Below, piece after piece: positions 23,741-32,086 of a DNA stretch of 36,324 nt. Position 1 is the stretch's first letter, and every line of letters begins with the position of its first letter. A model generated the notes under the pieces. It was not told the DNA's origin. It searched no databases and saw only the letters and a program-made list of their open reading frames with translations. The position numbers and the translations under genes were made by a program. The stretch is from an uncultured Pelagibacteraceae bacterium (GTDB taxonomy: Bacteria > Pseudomonadota > Alphaproteobacteria > Pelagibacterales > Pelagibacteraceae), in assembly GCA_902581925.1 (NCBI GenBank), contig CACHQB010000010.1, forward strand, positions 1 through 36,324, read 5' to 3'.

Positions 23741-25585
23741 CTAAATACCTTGTCTTTGTTTGCCTTTTCCTTCTTTATAAAGTTTTAAAGCTTCTTCATT
23801 TTCCTTAGTTGTTGGAATTTCTAAAGTTGGACTATCCCAAAAAGATGAGCCTTCAACCCATTTATATGCATGAGTTTTAATTGAAATAACATAAGTCACA
23901 TCAGATGCTTTTGCTCTTTTAAATGCAGCCTCAAGATCTGATATTGAGGTAACGTGTTCAGATTTTGCACCCATACTTTCTGCATGTTTTGCAAAATCTA
24001 CATCAACTAAGCCAGGTGTATTAGAACTCTTTAATAAGTTGTTGTACTCTTTGCCACCTTTGAATAATTGCAATCTATTAATAACTGCAAAACCTCCGTT
24101 ATCACAAACAATTATAATCAATTTATTTTTTGTGATTACTGAAGAATAAATATCAGTATTATTTAATAAATAAGATCCATCTCCTACAAAAGAAATTACT
24201 TCTTTATCTGGATTTGCCATTTTAATTCCTAAAGCTCCAGATATTTCATAACTCATACAACTAAAACCCCATTCTGTTTCATGAGTATTGAGTTCTCTTG
24301 GTCTCCAAACTTGAATTACCTCACCAACCAAACCTCCTGCAGCCGTAACCGCAATATCTGTTGGATCAGAATTTCTATAGATTGCACCAATTGCTTGGAC
24401 ATAACTTGGGACTTCCTGATTAGTTGGAGCGCTCTCTTTATCTATATGTTCATTCCATGACTTGAGCTCAGTTTGAGATTTTTTATTCCAATCTTCTCCT
24501 GCTTTCCAATCACCTAAAGCTTGAGAAAGTTCAGTTAATGAAACTTTTGCATCTCCAACAACTGCTTGTGCTAAATGTTTGTTGGCATCATATCTTGATA
24601 CATTAATAGAAACTAATTTGAAATTTTCGTTTTCAAAATTTGCCCAAGATCCTGTTGTAAAATCAGCAAGCTTTGTTCCAACCGCAATAGCAAGATCAGT
24701 TTCTTTAGCTAATGTGTTTGTATTTTTTCCTCCCAGTCCTCCAATTTGACCTGCGTAATGAGAATGATCTCTCTTCATTGTTGAATAACCCATTACAGTT
24801 TGTGTAACTGGAATATTATGTTTGATTGCAAACTGACTTAATTCTTCCATTGCATCTGAATAAAAAACTCCACCACCAGAAATTATAATTGGGTTTTTAG
24901 ATAACTTAATTTTTTCTGCTGCCTCTTTAATTTGAAATTCATCTGGTCTTGGTCTTCGAATTGTGTGAACTCTTTCTTTAAAAAACTCCTCTGGGTAATC
25001 AAAAGTTTGGCCTTGAATATCTTGACTTAACGCAATACATGCAGGACCACAATCTGCAGGATCTAACATTGTTTGAACTGCTATTGGAAATGATTGAATT
25101 ATTTGTTCAGGTCTTGTGATACGATCAAAATATCTTGTTACTGGTTTAAAAGCATCGTTTGCAGTTGTGCTTGGGTTGTTAAAATGTTCAACTTGTTGCA
25201 ATACTGGATCTGGCATTCTGTTTGCATAAGTGTCTCCAGGTAAAAATAATATTGGCAATCTATTACTCATAGCAACAGCAGCAGCTGTAACCATATTTGT
25301 TGCTCCAGGTCCAACAGAGGATGTTGCTACGAAAATTTGTTGTCTTCTTTTTGCCCTAGCATAGCCAATTCCTGTAAGGGCCATATTTTGTTCATGATGC
25401 CCTCTATATGTTGGAAGTTCTTTTTGATTTTCCTCTAGTGCTTGACCTAAGCAAGCTACATTTCCATGTCCAAAAATTCCAAAGACACCGGGAAAGAGTG
25501 GTTCTTTTTTGCCATTAATTAATATTTTCTGAGCAATTAAATATTTAACTATCGCATGAGCACATGTGAGAGTAATTTTTTTCAT
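23741..25585 (-). CDS. iolD: ThDP-dependent IolD-type hydrolase (3,5/4-trihydroxycyclohexane-1,2-dione hydrolase family)
   Basis: This 614-residue ThDP enzyme has the three-domain layout of acetolactate-synthase relatives. The catalytic Glu is in RGHHEQNMA (Glu65) and the cofactor motif begins GDGSYLLNN (468-476), with the distal Asn in CDNGGF (Asn496). Length, the N-terminal TCAHAIVKYLIAQKI, the FGHGNVACLGQAL segment and the VEGSSFWDSP tail point to IolD, which opens the ring of the diketone in myo-inositol breakdown (about 640 aa), rather than biosynthetic acetolactate synthase. No iolB, iolC or iolE is present in the window, so the substrate may be an inositol-like cyclitol or another cyclic diketone. 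It heads the run with a Gfo/Idh enzyme and an SDR. Confidence 0.85.
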   Translation of the reverse strand: MKKITLTCAHAIVKYLIAQKILINGKKEPLFPGVFGIFGHGNVACLGQALEENQKELPTYRGHHEQNMALTGIGYARAKRRQQIFVATSSVGPGATNMVTAAAVAMSNRLPILFLPGDTYANRMPDPVLQQVEHFNNPSTTANDAFKPVTRYFDRITRPEQIIQSFPIAVQTMLDPADCGPACIALSQDIQGQTFDYPEEFFKERVHTIRRPRPDEFQIKEAAEKIKLSKNPIIISGGGVFYSDAMEELSQFAIKHNIPVTQTVMGYSTMKRDHSHYAGQIGGLGGKNTNTLAKETDLAIAVGTKLADFTTGSWANFENENFKLVSINVSRYDANKHLAQAVVGDAKVSLTELSQALGDWKAGEDWNKKSQTELKSWNEHIDKESAPTNQEVPSYVQAIGAIYRNSDPTDIAVTAAGGLVGEVIQVWRPRELNTHETEWGFSCMSYEISGALGIKMANPDKEVISFVGDGSYLLNNTDIYSSVITKNKLIIIVCDNGGFAVINRLQLFKGGKEYNNLLKSSNTPGLVDVDFAKHAESMGAKSEHVTSISDLEAAFKRAKASDVTYVISIKTHAYKWVEGSSFWDSPTLEIPTTKENEEALKLYKEGKGKQRQGI

Positions 25586-25677
25586 AAATATGTTTATCTT
25601 TTAATATGTATAGTGTTTATATATAATTCTATTTATAAATTAAAAAACCTAATTAAGTAAACTTAAAAATAAATTCT
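25586..25677. promoter_or_regulatory. Divergent promoter region between iolD and aldehyde dehydrogenase genes
   Basis: This 92-base gap must carry the promoters of both operons. It contains a block ATATATAATTCTAT (25619-25632) preceded by TATAG (25610-25614). This resembles the longer palindrome at 30191-30216 in the other divergent gap of the cluster, with one base less in the middle. In such AT-rich DNA the match could be chance or -10 elements. Confidence 0.35.
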
Positions 25678-27120
25678 ATGTACGAAAAATTTGGACAATT
25701 CATTGATGGTAAATGGCAACAAGCCGAAAAAAAAGAAACTTACGATGTAATTAACCCAGCAACTGAAGAGGTGATTGGAAAAGCATCGAAAGCTTCATCT
25801 ATTGAAGTACAAAAAGCATTAAAATCTGCAGAAAAAGGTTTGGAAGTTTGGAAAAACACTGCACCATGGCAAAGAGCTTATGTTCTTAGAAAAATTGCTG
25901 ACATGATGAGAGAAAAAAAAGATGTTATTGCAAAATGGTTAACTCTTGAAGTTGGAAAACCTCTTGCAGAAGCAGTTGGTGAAGTTGGCGGTGGAGCTGA
26001 TATTTTTGAATGGAATGCTGAAGAAACAAAAAGAATTTATGGTCAAACACAACAAAGTAGATTTCCAGATACTAGAGTTCATGTTTATTATCAACCTGTA
26101 GGAGTTGTTGCAGCTTTAGTTCCGTGGAATTTCCCAATAGTTTTAGCATCTAGAAAAATTTCAACTGCCCTAGCTGCAGGATGTTCTGTAATTTGTAAGC
26201 CAGACGTAATTACTCCTGGTGCTGTAATGGAATTAGTGAACATTTGTAAAGAAGCTGGAGTACCAGATGGTGTTGTAAATCTTTTGTCAGGTGATCCTGC
26301 TGAAATATCAAATGAATTAATGGAGTCTGATATAATTAAAAAAGTTTCAGTTACTGGATCAACTAGAGTTGGAAAAATTATTTTAAAAAAAGCAGCTGAT
26401 AAAGTTCAAAGAGTAACTATGGAGCTAAGCGGACACTCACCTTTTATTGTATGTGAAGATGTAGATATGAACAAAGTAGCTGATATAGCAATAACTGGTA
26501 AATTTAGAAATAACGGTCAGGTCTGTATTTCACCTAATAGATTTTATATCCAAGAAAACAGAAAAGAGGATTTTGTTAATGCTTTTATTGAAAGGGCAAA
26601 AAAATTAAAAATTGGAAACGGTATGGACGAAGGTGTGGATCTTGGACCTTTAACTACCGCTAAAAGATTGGAAGAAATAGAAAAACTAGTTGAAACTACT
26701 AAAAAAGAAGGAGCAAAAGTATTAATGGGTGGACAAAGACCTTCTGGATTCAACAAGGGATACTATTATGAACCAACAGTCTTTGATGATGTTAAAGATA
26801 ATTTTACAATTATGAGAGAAGAGCCTTTCGGTCCACTAGTTCCAATTTTAACTTTTAAAACTTTTGATGAAGTAATTGAAAGAGCAAATGATAATGACTT
26901 AGGATTATGCAGTTATTTATACACTAACTCTATGGATAAAGCTCACATTGGATCTGAAAAATTAGAGTCTGGTTGTGTTGCAGTGAATACTGGAGTTGTT
27001 GCTATAGCTGAGGCACCTTTTGGAGGAATAAAACAAACTGGTTATGGTCGTGAAGGTGGTTCAGGAGCGATAAAAGATTATCTAAATGTGAAATACACTC
27101 ACATGGGATTAAAAATCTAA
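25678..27120 (+). CDS. NAD(P)-dependent aldehyde dehydrogenase
   Basis: This 480-residue enzyme is a classical aldehyde dehydrogenase. Residues expected for catalysis are present: Asn151 in PWNFP, Lys174 in CKPD, Glu249 in MELSGHSPF and the nucleophile Cys283 in GQVCISPNRF. It is closest in style to succinate-semialdehyde and 2-oxoglutarate-semialdehyde dehydrogenases, which finish pentose, hexuronate or aldolase routes. It is followed 5 bases later by an HpcH/HpaI aldolase, which could produce the aldehyde it oxidises. The gene is transcribed away from iolD. Confidence 0.9.
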   Translation: MYEKFGQFIDGKWQQAEKKETYDVINPATEEVIGKASKASSIEVQKALKSAEKGLEVWKNTAPWQRAYVLRKIADMMREKKDVIAKWLTLEVGKPLAEAVGEVGGGADIFEWNAEETKRIYGQTQQSRFPDTRVHVYYQPVGVVAALVPWNFPIVLASRKISTALAAGCSVICKPDVITPGAVMELVNICKEAGVPDGVVNLLSGDPAEISNELMESDIIKKVSVTGSTRVGKIILKKAADKVQRVTMELSGHSPFIVCEDVDMNKVADIAITGKFRNNGQVCISPNRFYIQENRKEDFVNAFIERAKKLKIGNGMDEGVDLGPLTTAKRLEEIEKLVETTKKEGAKVLMGGQRPSGFNKGYYYEPTVFDDVKDNFTIMREEPFGPLVPILTFKTFDEVIERANDNDLGLCSYLYTNSMDKAHIGSEKLESGCVAVNTGVVAIAEAPFGGIKQTGYGREGGSGAIKDYLNVKYTHMGLKI

Positions 27121-27125
27121 AAAAA

Positions 27126-27920
27126 ATGAGAAAAAATAAAATCAAACAAATGATGAAGGAAGGTAAGCCTGTTATTAACGGCTGGTGTGCGATTCCAAGT
27201 ACAGCCTCTGTCGAAGCAATGGCTCATCAAGGTTGGGATTCTTTAACTATTGATATGCAGCATGGTTTAGTTGACTACAGTAATGCACTTCCCATGCTTC
27301 AGACAATATCAACAACAGATGTAACTCCTTTAGCTAGAGTTAATTGGAACGAACCAGGTCAAATTATGAAAATTTTAGATGCTGGATGTTACGGAATTGT
27401 TTGTCCTATGGTAAGTAATAAAAAAGAGGCAGAGAATTTTGTTCAAGCTTGTATGTATCCACCTGATGGTTACAGAAGTTTTGGTCCTATTAGAGGTTTA
27501 ATTTATGGTGGAGCTGATTATGCAGATCACGCTAATGAAGAAATACTAAAATTAGCAATGATAGAAACAAAAGAGTCTTTAGAAAATCTTGATGAGATAA
27601 TGTCTACACCAGGTGTCGATGGTATTTATATTGGTCCAGCAGATTTAAGTTTAGCAATAGGTGAAAAACCTGGTTTTGATAGGTCAGAGTCTACAAAAGC
27701 TTATTCTGAGATTTTAAGAATTCTAGAACATGCTAAAAAAAATAATATTTTCGCAGGAATTCATAACGGTACTACAGAATATGCTACTAAGATGATCGAA
27801 AAAGGTTTTGATTTTGTAACTATAGCATCTGATTTAAGAGCTTTAAGTGCTGGCGCTAAAGCAACAGTAGACAAAATGAAGGGTTCTTTATCAAAAAAAG
27901 ACGACAACTCTACTTATTAA
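27126..27920 (+). CDS. HpcH/HpaI family class II aldolase
   Basis: This 264-residue enzyme belongs to the HpcH/HpaI metal-dependent pyruvate aldolases, which cleave 2-keto-3-deoxy or 4-hydroxy-2-keto acids to pyruvate plus an aldehyde. The base His is in DMQHG (His46), the pyruvate-binding Arg in LARVNWNEP (Arg71), and the metal ligands are Glu147 (MIETKE) and Asp173 (GPADLS). Length is normal. The aldehyde dehydrogenase directly upstream probably oxidises the aldehyde product. Its stop overlaps the stop of the convergent PanB-like gene. Confidence 0.9.
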   Translation: MRKNKIKQMMKEGKPVINGWCAIPSTASVEAMAHQGWDSLTIDMQHGLVDYSNALPMLQTISTTDVTPLARVNWNEPGQIMKILDAGCYGIVCPMVSNKKEAENFVQACMYPPDGYRSFGPIRGLIYGGADYADHANEEILKLAMIETKESLENLDEIMSTPGVDGIYIGPADLSLAIGEKPGFDRSESTKAYSEILRILEHAKKNNIFAGIHNGTTEYATKMIEKGFDFVTIASDLRALSAGAKATVDKMKGSLSKKDDNSTY

Positions 27921-28732
27921 TCAAGTTGATCTAAAAATTCATCAAATTGTTTTTTTTCTAAATTAGAAGATTGTTTTTTTCCTGGAAATTTTCCATTCAT
28001 TGAATCTTTTTTAAAAGCCTTAAGAGCTTTTACTCTTTCTAGTTTTATTTCATTTCTAAGTCTCAATAAATTTCCATATGCTTTTGAATGTCTTGGGGGA
28101 TTTTCTGTATCGCCACATATATCTTCCATAAATAAATACATTACATCAGCGTTTTTACCTGAGCCTAATGAAACAGTAACTATATCTGTACGCTTGGAAA
28201 TTTCACTCATTACATTTTCAGGTATTACTTCACACTCAGCTGAAAAAGCACCTGCATCTTCCAATCTTTTAAACTTTTGAAATAGTTCGTATGCTTCACC
28301 AGCAGTTTTACCCACAGCTCTTAAGCCACCAATCCAAGTAGATTTTCTTGGTACTAATCCTAAATGCCCCATTACTGGAACATCTTCTTTAGCCAGCATT
28401 TCAACTATATCCATACTTCTTGGTGTCATAACTGCATCCGCACCATTCTCCAATGCTTTAAAAGCTCCACGCATAATATCCTCTACAGTTACAAACTCAT
28501 TTAAAACTAAAGCAGCTGTTAAAAATAAATTTTTTGAGCCTTCTCTTACAGGAATTATATTTTTTGCATTTGATATAATCATATCAAATCCTGCCTTTTC
28601 AGCTGCCTCGGCCTCTTCAACACTATTCGCTGTAACTTGTGTAAATTTTCTTTTTCCTTTTGCTGCTTTTAAATCCCCAACAGTCAAAGTTCGTTTTGCC
28701 GGTTTAGCAGCCCAAGTATAGATATTCTTCAT
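27917..28732 (-). CDS. PanB-like protein with altered active site
   Basis: This 271-residue protein resembles ketopantoate hydroxymethyltransferase (PanB) in the second half: PVMGHLGLVPRKSTWIGG, RAVGKTAGEAYELFQ, LEDAGAFSAECEVIPENV. Glu in AECEVIP corresponds to the PanB catalytic Glu. In the first half the PanB metal and substrate residues are not found: the GDS motif reads SNAK, and the Lys/Glu motif (VKxEGG) reads VMTPRS. It therefore has the fold but is unlikely to make ketopantoate; it may act on another 2-oxo acid or in the reverse, aldolase direction. It starts within the stop of the MarR-like gene (TAATG) and follows the DUF1907 gene. Confidence 0.65.
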   Translation of the reverse strand: MKNIYTWAAKPAKRTLTVGDLKAAKGKRKFTQVTANSVEEAEAAEKAGFDMIISNAKNIIPVREGSKNLFLTAALVLNEFVTVEDIMRGAFKALENGADAVMTPRSMDIVEMLAKEDVPVMGHLGLVPRKSTWIGGLRAVGKTAGEAYELFQKFKRLEDAGAFSAECEVIPENVMSEISKRTDIVTVSLGSGKNADVMYLFMEDICGDTENPPRHSKAYGNLLRLRNEIKLERVKALKAFKKDSMNGKFPGKKQSSNLEKKQFDEFLDQLD

Positions 28733-29148
28733 TATTTAACACCTTTATAAAGAATATCTCTCCTATCAATAAATTCCTCAAAAGTTTTAATGGTAATTAC
28801 TGAAGGTAATATAAATATAGATCTTTTATCTCGTTCATTTCTTATAATTCTAAAATATCCTTTTTTAATTGCTGTATCGATATAAACGTTTGAGGTTAAA
28901 TATGATTTCTCTATCACTTTAAGTAATTGATTTTTTGTAATTGATTTATTTTTGTAATAAGCAAGCATCACCATATGCAACATTATCCAATGTTGTGGGG
29001 TTAAAGAAAACCAATTCAATAACTCGTTAGCTAATCTTCCTTCAAAATCTCCAAGTGATATTTCTGCTAATTGAATTCTTTTTTGAGTAAGTTTTGGAAT
29101 TTTTTTTTGTTCTTCGAAGTGCTTAGGATACTTGAACTGTCTTTTCAT
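28732..29148 (-). CDS. MarR-like winged-helix transcriptional regulator
   Basis: This 138-residue protein resembles MarR-type regulators: an N-terminal dimerisation helix, a helix-turn-helix region (ITKNQLLKVIEKSYLTSNVYIDTAIKKGY), then a wing (FRIIRNERDKRSIFILPS) and a C-terminal helix. The wing DKRS is characteristic of MarR. It lies between the DUF1907 and PanB-like genes and overlaps the latter by one base. It is the only regulator gene seen in the catabolic region, so it is the first candidate to control the divergent promoters at 30155-30241 and perhaps 25586-25677. The effector is unknown. Confidence 0.7.
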   Translation of the reverse strand: MKRQFKYPKHFEEQKKIPKLTQKRIQLAEISLGDFEGRLANELLNWFSLTPQHWIMLHMVMLAYYKNKSITKNQLLKVIEKSYLTSNVYIDTAIKKGYFRIIRNERDKRSIFILPSVITIKTFEEFIDRRDILYKGVK

Positions 29149-29176
29149 TTAAATAAATTTAAACTCATTGAGTTTT

Positions 29177-30154
29177 CTATTCAATACTATTTTTACTTAA
29201 TAGTTCTTTATAAATGTTATTTACTCTATGTACCTCAGTAGCAGTATTAAAATAACCTTCATATTCTATTTCTTCAGGCGTGACATCAAAATGATAGTGT
29301 CCAGCGTCTTTATCATGTTCATAAGAATGAAAGTGAGTGTGTTCACCAGACTCTCTTAAATTTAATTCCCCTCCAGTAGGATCTCCGGTCCAAAGAACTG
29401 TATAACACTGTAACTTTGGACCAACAGGTTCATAAAATTGAAGAAAATCTTTTACACACTTCATTTGTTTTGGGTCATAGTATTCATGTTTGATATCTTT
29501 ATAATCTGGTTGAACATGAGATCTTACTTTTCCCTCTAGAATTCTAAATACACCAGCAAGAGCAATCTGTTCATTTGCTTTAAGATTTAAATTATTTGAT
29601 AATGAAGACCTCATTGCTTGTGGTAATGAACCTTGATCTCCTGATCTTCCTTTGATTTTTATTTTAATTACTTTTCCTTGTTTACCATCAGTATAATAAA
29701 TGTTTCCAAGTCCACCATGTTTTCTTGCGCTATATTTTTCAACAATACATTTTTTATCAGGACTTACTCTTGCAATTATAGATCTAGACTCATCAGTAAC
29801 TAAATTTTCATTAATTACTAATTCACCACAGTGACCATCCAAACACGACATTGCACCAGATCCTGCACCTAAAGCATAAGATTTTTCTGATCCGATCATT
29901 TTTGAAATTTCTTCGTAATCAAATTCTGCACCAATAAAATTAGGATCATGCATGTATGGCTCTCCACCAACATCTATGATTTTTTGGTTGCCGCTTATTC
30001 CTTCAGATGGACAATCCCATTCACGAAGATTAGGACAATCTACAACTTCTACTTCAACATTTTTAAAATTTTCTGAAAGTCCTTTTTTTAATGCAATCGC
30101 TATATCTTCAAGTGAATGATTTGTGAAAGTTCCTTTTTCTATTTTTAATTGCAT
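29177..30154 (-). CDS. DUF1907 / C11orf54-like zinc-binding protein
   Basis: This 325-residue protein matches the DUF1907 family, known from human C11orf54 (PTD012), a zinc protein with ester-hydrolase activity in vitro. Matching points are VDCPNLREWDCPSEGI near 38, ILGAGSG-like YALGAGSGAM near 93, EKYSARKHGGLGNIYY, GKVRSHVQPDY and the metal motif EHTHFH..HYHFDVTPEEIEYEGYF. His272, His274 and His286 correspond to the three zinc ligands. Bacterial members are uncommon and their role is unknown. It heads the operon with the MarR-like regulator and PanB-like protein. A hydrolase or lactonase step in this pathway is a reasonable guess, no more. Confidence 0.85.
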   Translation of the reverse strand: MQLKIEKGTFTNHSLEDIAIALKKGLSENFKNVEVEVVDCPNLREWDCPSEGISGNQKIIDVGGEPYMHDPNFIGAEFDYEEISKMIGSEKSYALGAGSGAMSCLDGHCGELVINENLVTDESRSIIARVSPDKKCIVEKYSARKHGGLGNIYYTDGKQGKVIKIKIKGRSGDQGSLPQAMRSSLSNNLNLKANEQIALAGVFRILEGKVRSHVQPDYKDIKHEYYDPKQMKCVKDFLQFYEPVGPKLQCYTVLWTGDPTGGELNLRESGEHTHFHSYEHDKDAGHYHFDVTPEEIEYEGYFNTATEVHRVNNIYKELLSKNSIE

Positions 30155-30241
30155 GATGTTAATAAGCTATAATTTATTTTGCATATTGTCTATAGATAAT
30201 ATATATAATTTCTATACATAAATAATTTAAAAAAGGTAACG
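30155..30241. promoter_or_regulatory. Divergent promoter region with 26-base imperfect palindrome
   Basis: This gap between the DUF1907 and PanE-like genes contains TATAGATAATATA / TATAATTTCTATA (30191-30216), whose two 13-base halves match as an inverted repeat at 11 positions. Its location between divergent operons and next to a MarR-like gene makes it a good operator candidate. AAAAAGGTAACG just before the ATG at 30242 is a reasonable ribosome-binding site for the plus-strand gene. Confidence 0.5.
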
Positions 30242-31186
30242 ATGATAAATAAAGATTTAAATGTAGCCGTATTAGGTGCAGGTGCTATGGGATGCCTGTT
30301 TGGAGGATTGCTAGCTGAAAAAGGTTTAAATGTAACTTTAATTGACGTTTGGAAAGAACATGTAGATGCAATTAACAAAGATGGTTTGAAAATGGATGGT
30401 CATGGAGGAGATCGTATAATTAAAGTAAAAGCTACTTCAGATCCATCATCGTTAGATAAAATGGATGCAGTGATTGTTATGTGTAAAGCAACTGCATTAG
30501 AACCAGCATTAAACAGTATTAAAAATATTATTGGTGAAAAAACAGTATTCATGTCATTTCAAAATGGAATTGGTCATGAAGCAATAATTCAAAGTATTGT
30601 TGGAAATGAAAAGGTAATCGGCGGAACAACAACGCAAGCTTCAAATATTTTAGGACCAGGTCATATAATGAACCACGGCGCATTGCCTTCATGGATTGGT
30701 GAATATGAAGGAGGAATAACAGAGAGAATTATAGAAATAGCTGACACTTTTACAGCACACAATTTAGAAATGATTGCAGCTGAAGATGTAAAAAAAAGAA
30801 AATGGATGAAGCTTTTTGCTCTAACGGCAATTGGTCCTCTTTCAGCTATATTTGATCTACATCACACCGATCTTTACGTAAACAATAAGGCTAATGATGT
30901 CTCAAGAGGACTTGGCAAAGAAATCATTTTAGAAACTAGAGAAGTAGCGCTTGCTGATGGAGTTGATGTTTCTGAAGATGAGTGTCTATTTATGTTCAAT
31001 AAAATTGTAGATTCTATGCAAACTAATAAATCTTCAATGGCTTTTGATGTTCAATACAAAAGAAAAACAGAAATTGATTTTATAAGTGGTGCTGTTTCTA
31101 AAATTGGAAAAAAACATGGAGTAAAAACACCTTTAAATGACCTGATGTATAAAATGATTAAGGTTAAAGAAGGTATGTATAGTTAA
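30242..31186 (+). CDS. PanE/ApbA-family ketopantoate reductase-like dehydrogenase
   Basis: This 314-residue NADPH-type reductase has the Rossmann motif GAGAMGCLFGGLLA (12-25), the catalytic Lys in RKWMKLFAL and the Glu of the family in KRKTEIDFISG. The substrate-binding Asn residues that normally follow the Lys (KLxxNxxxNPLT pattern) are replaced: here the segment reads KLFALTAIGPLS. The substrate is therefore probably a 2-oxo acid other than ketopantoate. It starts the plus-strand operon and overlaps the next gene by one base (TAATG). Its pairing with a PanB-like protein in the divergent operon is notable. Confidence 0.8.
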   Translation: MINKDLNVAVLGAGAMGCLFGGLLAEKGLNVTLIDVWKEHVDAINKDGLKMDGHGGDRIIKVKATSDPSSLDKMDAVIVMCKATALEPALNSIKNIIGEKTVFMSFQNGIGHEAIIQSIVGNEKVIGGTTTQASNILGPGHIMNHGALPSWIGEYEGGITERIIEIADTFTAHNLEMIAAEDVKKRKWMKLFALTAIGPLSAIFDLHHTDLYVNNKANDVSRGLGKEIILETREVALADGVDVSEDECLFMFNKIVDSMQTNKSSMAFDVQYKRKTEIDFISGAVSKIGKKHGVKTPLNDLMYKMIKVKEGMYS

Positions 31187-32055
31187 TGCTTAAAATCAAT
31201 CGATTAAAGAAAATTAAAAGTAATTTTCCTGTACTAGTTGGAGACAAAGTTGTTGATAAAAATACGTGCAATTTATTAATTGATGAAATTAGTAAATCCG
31301 AAGCTTTTGACGACATGATTATGGGTGGTCGAAGTAGAATTAATAAGGGCTCAAAAAATTTTAATAATTATATTAAATCTTCAAATAATTCTGCAAAACT
31401 CTTCAAACTTTTTAATAGCAAATCATTTTATAAAAAAATTGAAACTCTTTTTTCTAAAAATTTTAAAGATAGATCTTGGACAAACACTCACAAACCAAAA
31501 ATATTTAATCAAAAAAAATTTACTATTAAAAAGAAATTAAATTCAAGTGAATTAAAAAAATTATTAGGAAACAATTACACTAACCCAAAAGTTAATTTAG
31601 ATATTGATTTTTCGGTTTCTAAAGGAGGATACAGATTACGTCCTCATAGAGATGATATTACGAGATTGTATAATTTCTTAATTTATCTAACTGATATTCC
31701 AAAAAAAAATGGAGGATCGCTTACAATTTATAGAAAAAAATCTAAGAAAAATTTAAGAAAAAGTTTCAGAAGGTTTCCTAAAATGAGTGAATTGGAAGTA
31801 GTCAAAGCTTTCACACCAAAGAAAGGAACTGTGGTATTTTTTCAATCTACACCAAATTCTTATCATGGAGTTAAACGTTTTATAGAAAAAAACTGTCCAA
31901 AAAGATTTTTTATTTATGGAAGTTATGCACTTAATAAACCAGTTATTTGGAATTATAAAGGAACAGCTTACTATCCGCACATTATCAGTACCAAGAAAAG
32001 AATGTTAACTTCTTTTCATGACGCAAATTATTTAACAACTGCTCCTAAGAATTGA
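31186..32055 (+). CDS. Fe(II)/2-oxoglutarate-dependent dioxygenase (prolyl-4-hydroxylase type)
   Basis: This 289-residue protein carries the iron triad of the 2-oxoglutarate dioxygenases: His154 and Asp156 in RPHRDD and His227 in SYHGV, with a 2-oxoglutarate Arg near 240 (KRFFIYGSYA). The core LYNFLIYLTDIPKKNGGSLTIY resembles the double-stranded beta helix of the prolyl-hydroxylase-like group (2OG-FeII_Oxy_3). The N-terminal 120 residues are lysine-rich and less conserved. It is translationally coupled to the PanE-like gene. The substrate is unknown. Confidence 0.82.
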   Translation: MLKINRLKKIKSNFPVLVGDKVVDKNTCNLLIDEISKSEAFDDMIMGGRSRINKGSKNFNNYIKSSNNSAKLFKLFNSKSFYKKIETLFSKNFKDRSWTNTHKPKIFNQKKFTIKKKLNSSELKKLLGNNYTNPKVNLDIDFSVSKGGYRLRPHRDDITRLYNFLIYLTDIPKKNGGSLTIYRKKSKKNLRKSFRRFPKMSELEVVKAFTPKKGTVVFFQSTPNSYHGVKRFIEKNCPKRFFIYGSYALNKPVIWNYKGTAYYPHIISTKKRMLTSFHDANYLTTAPKN

Positions 32056-32086
32056 TATTATCACTAAATTCTACTAGTTTCTATTA

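Noticed and set aside
23741..25585. Biosynthetic acetolactate synthase (IlvB)
   Set aside because: There is no small subunit gene nearby, and the length, N-terminal region and catabolic context fit IolD better.
27917..28732. Pantothenate biosynthesis gene panB
   Set aside because: Key metal and Lys/Glu motifs of PanB are absent and no panC or panD is adjacent; only the fold-level similarity is kept.
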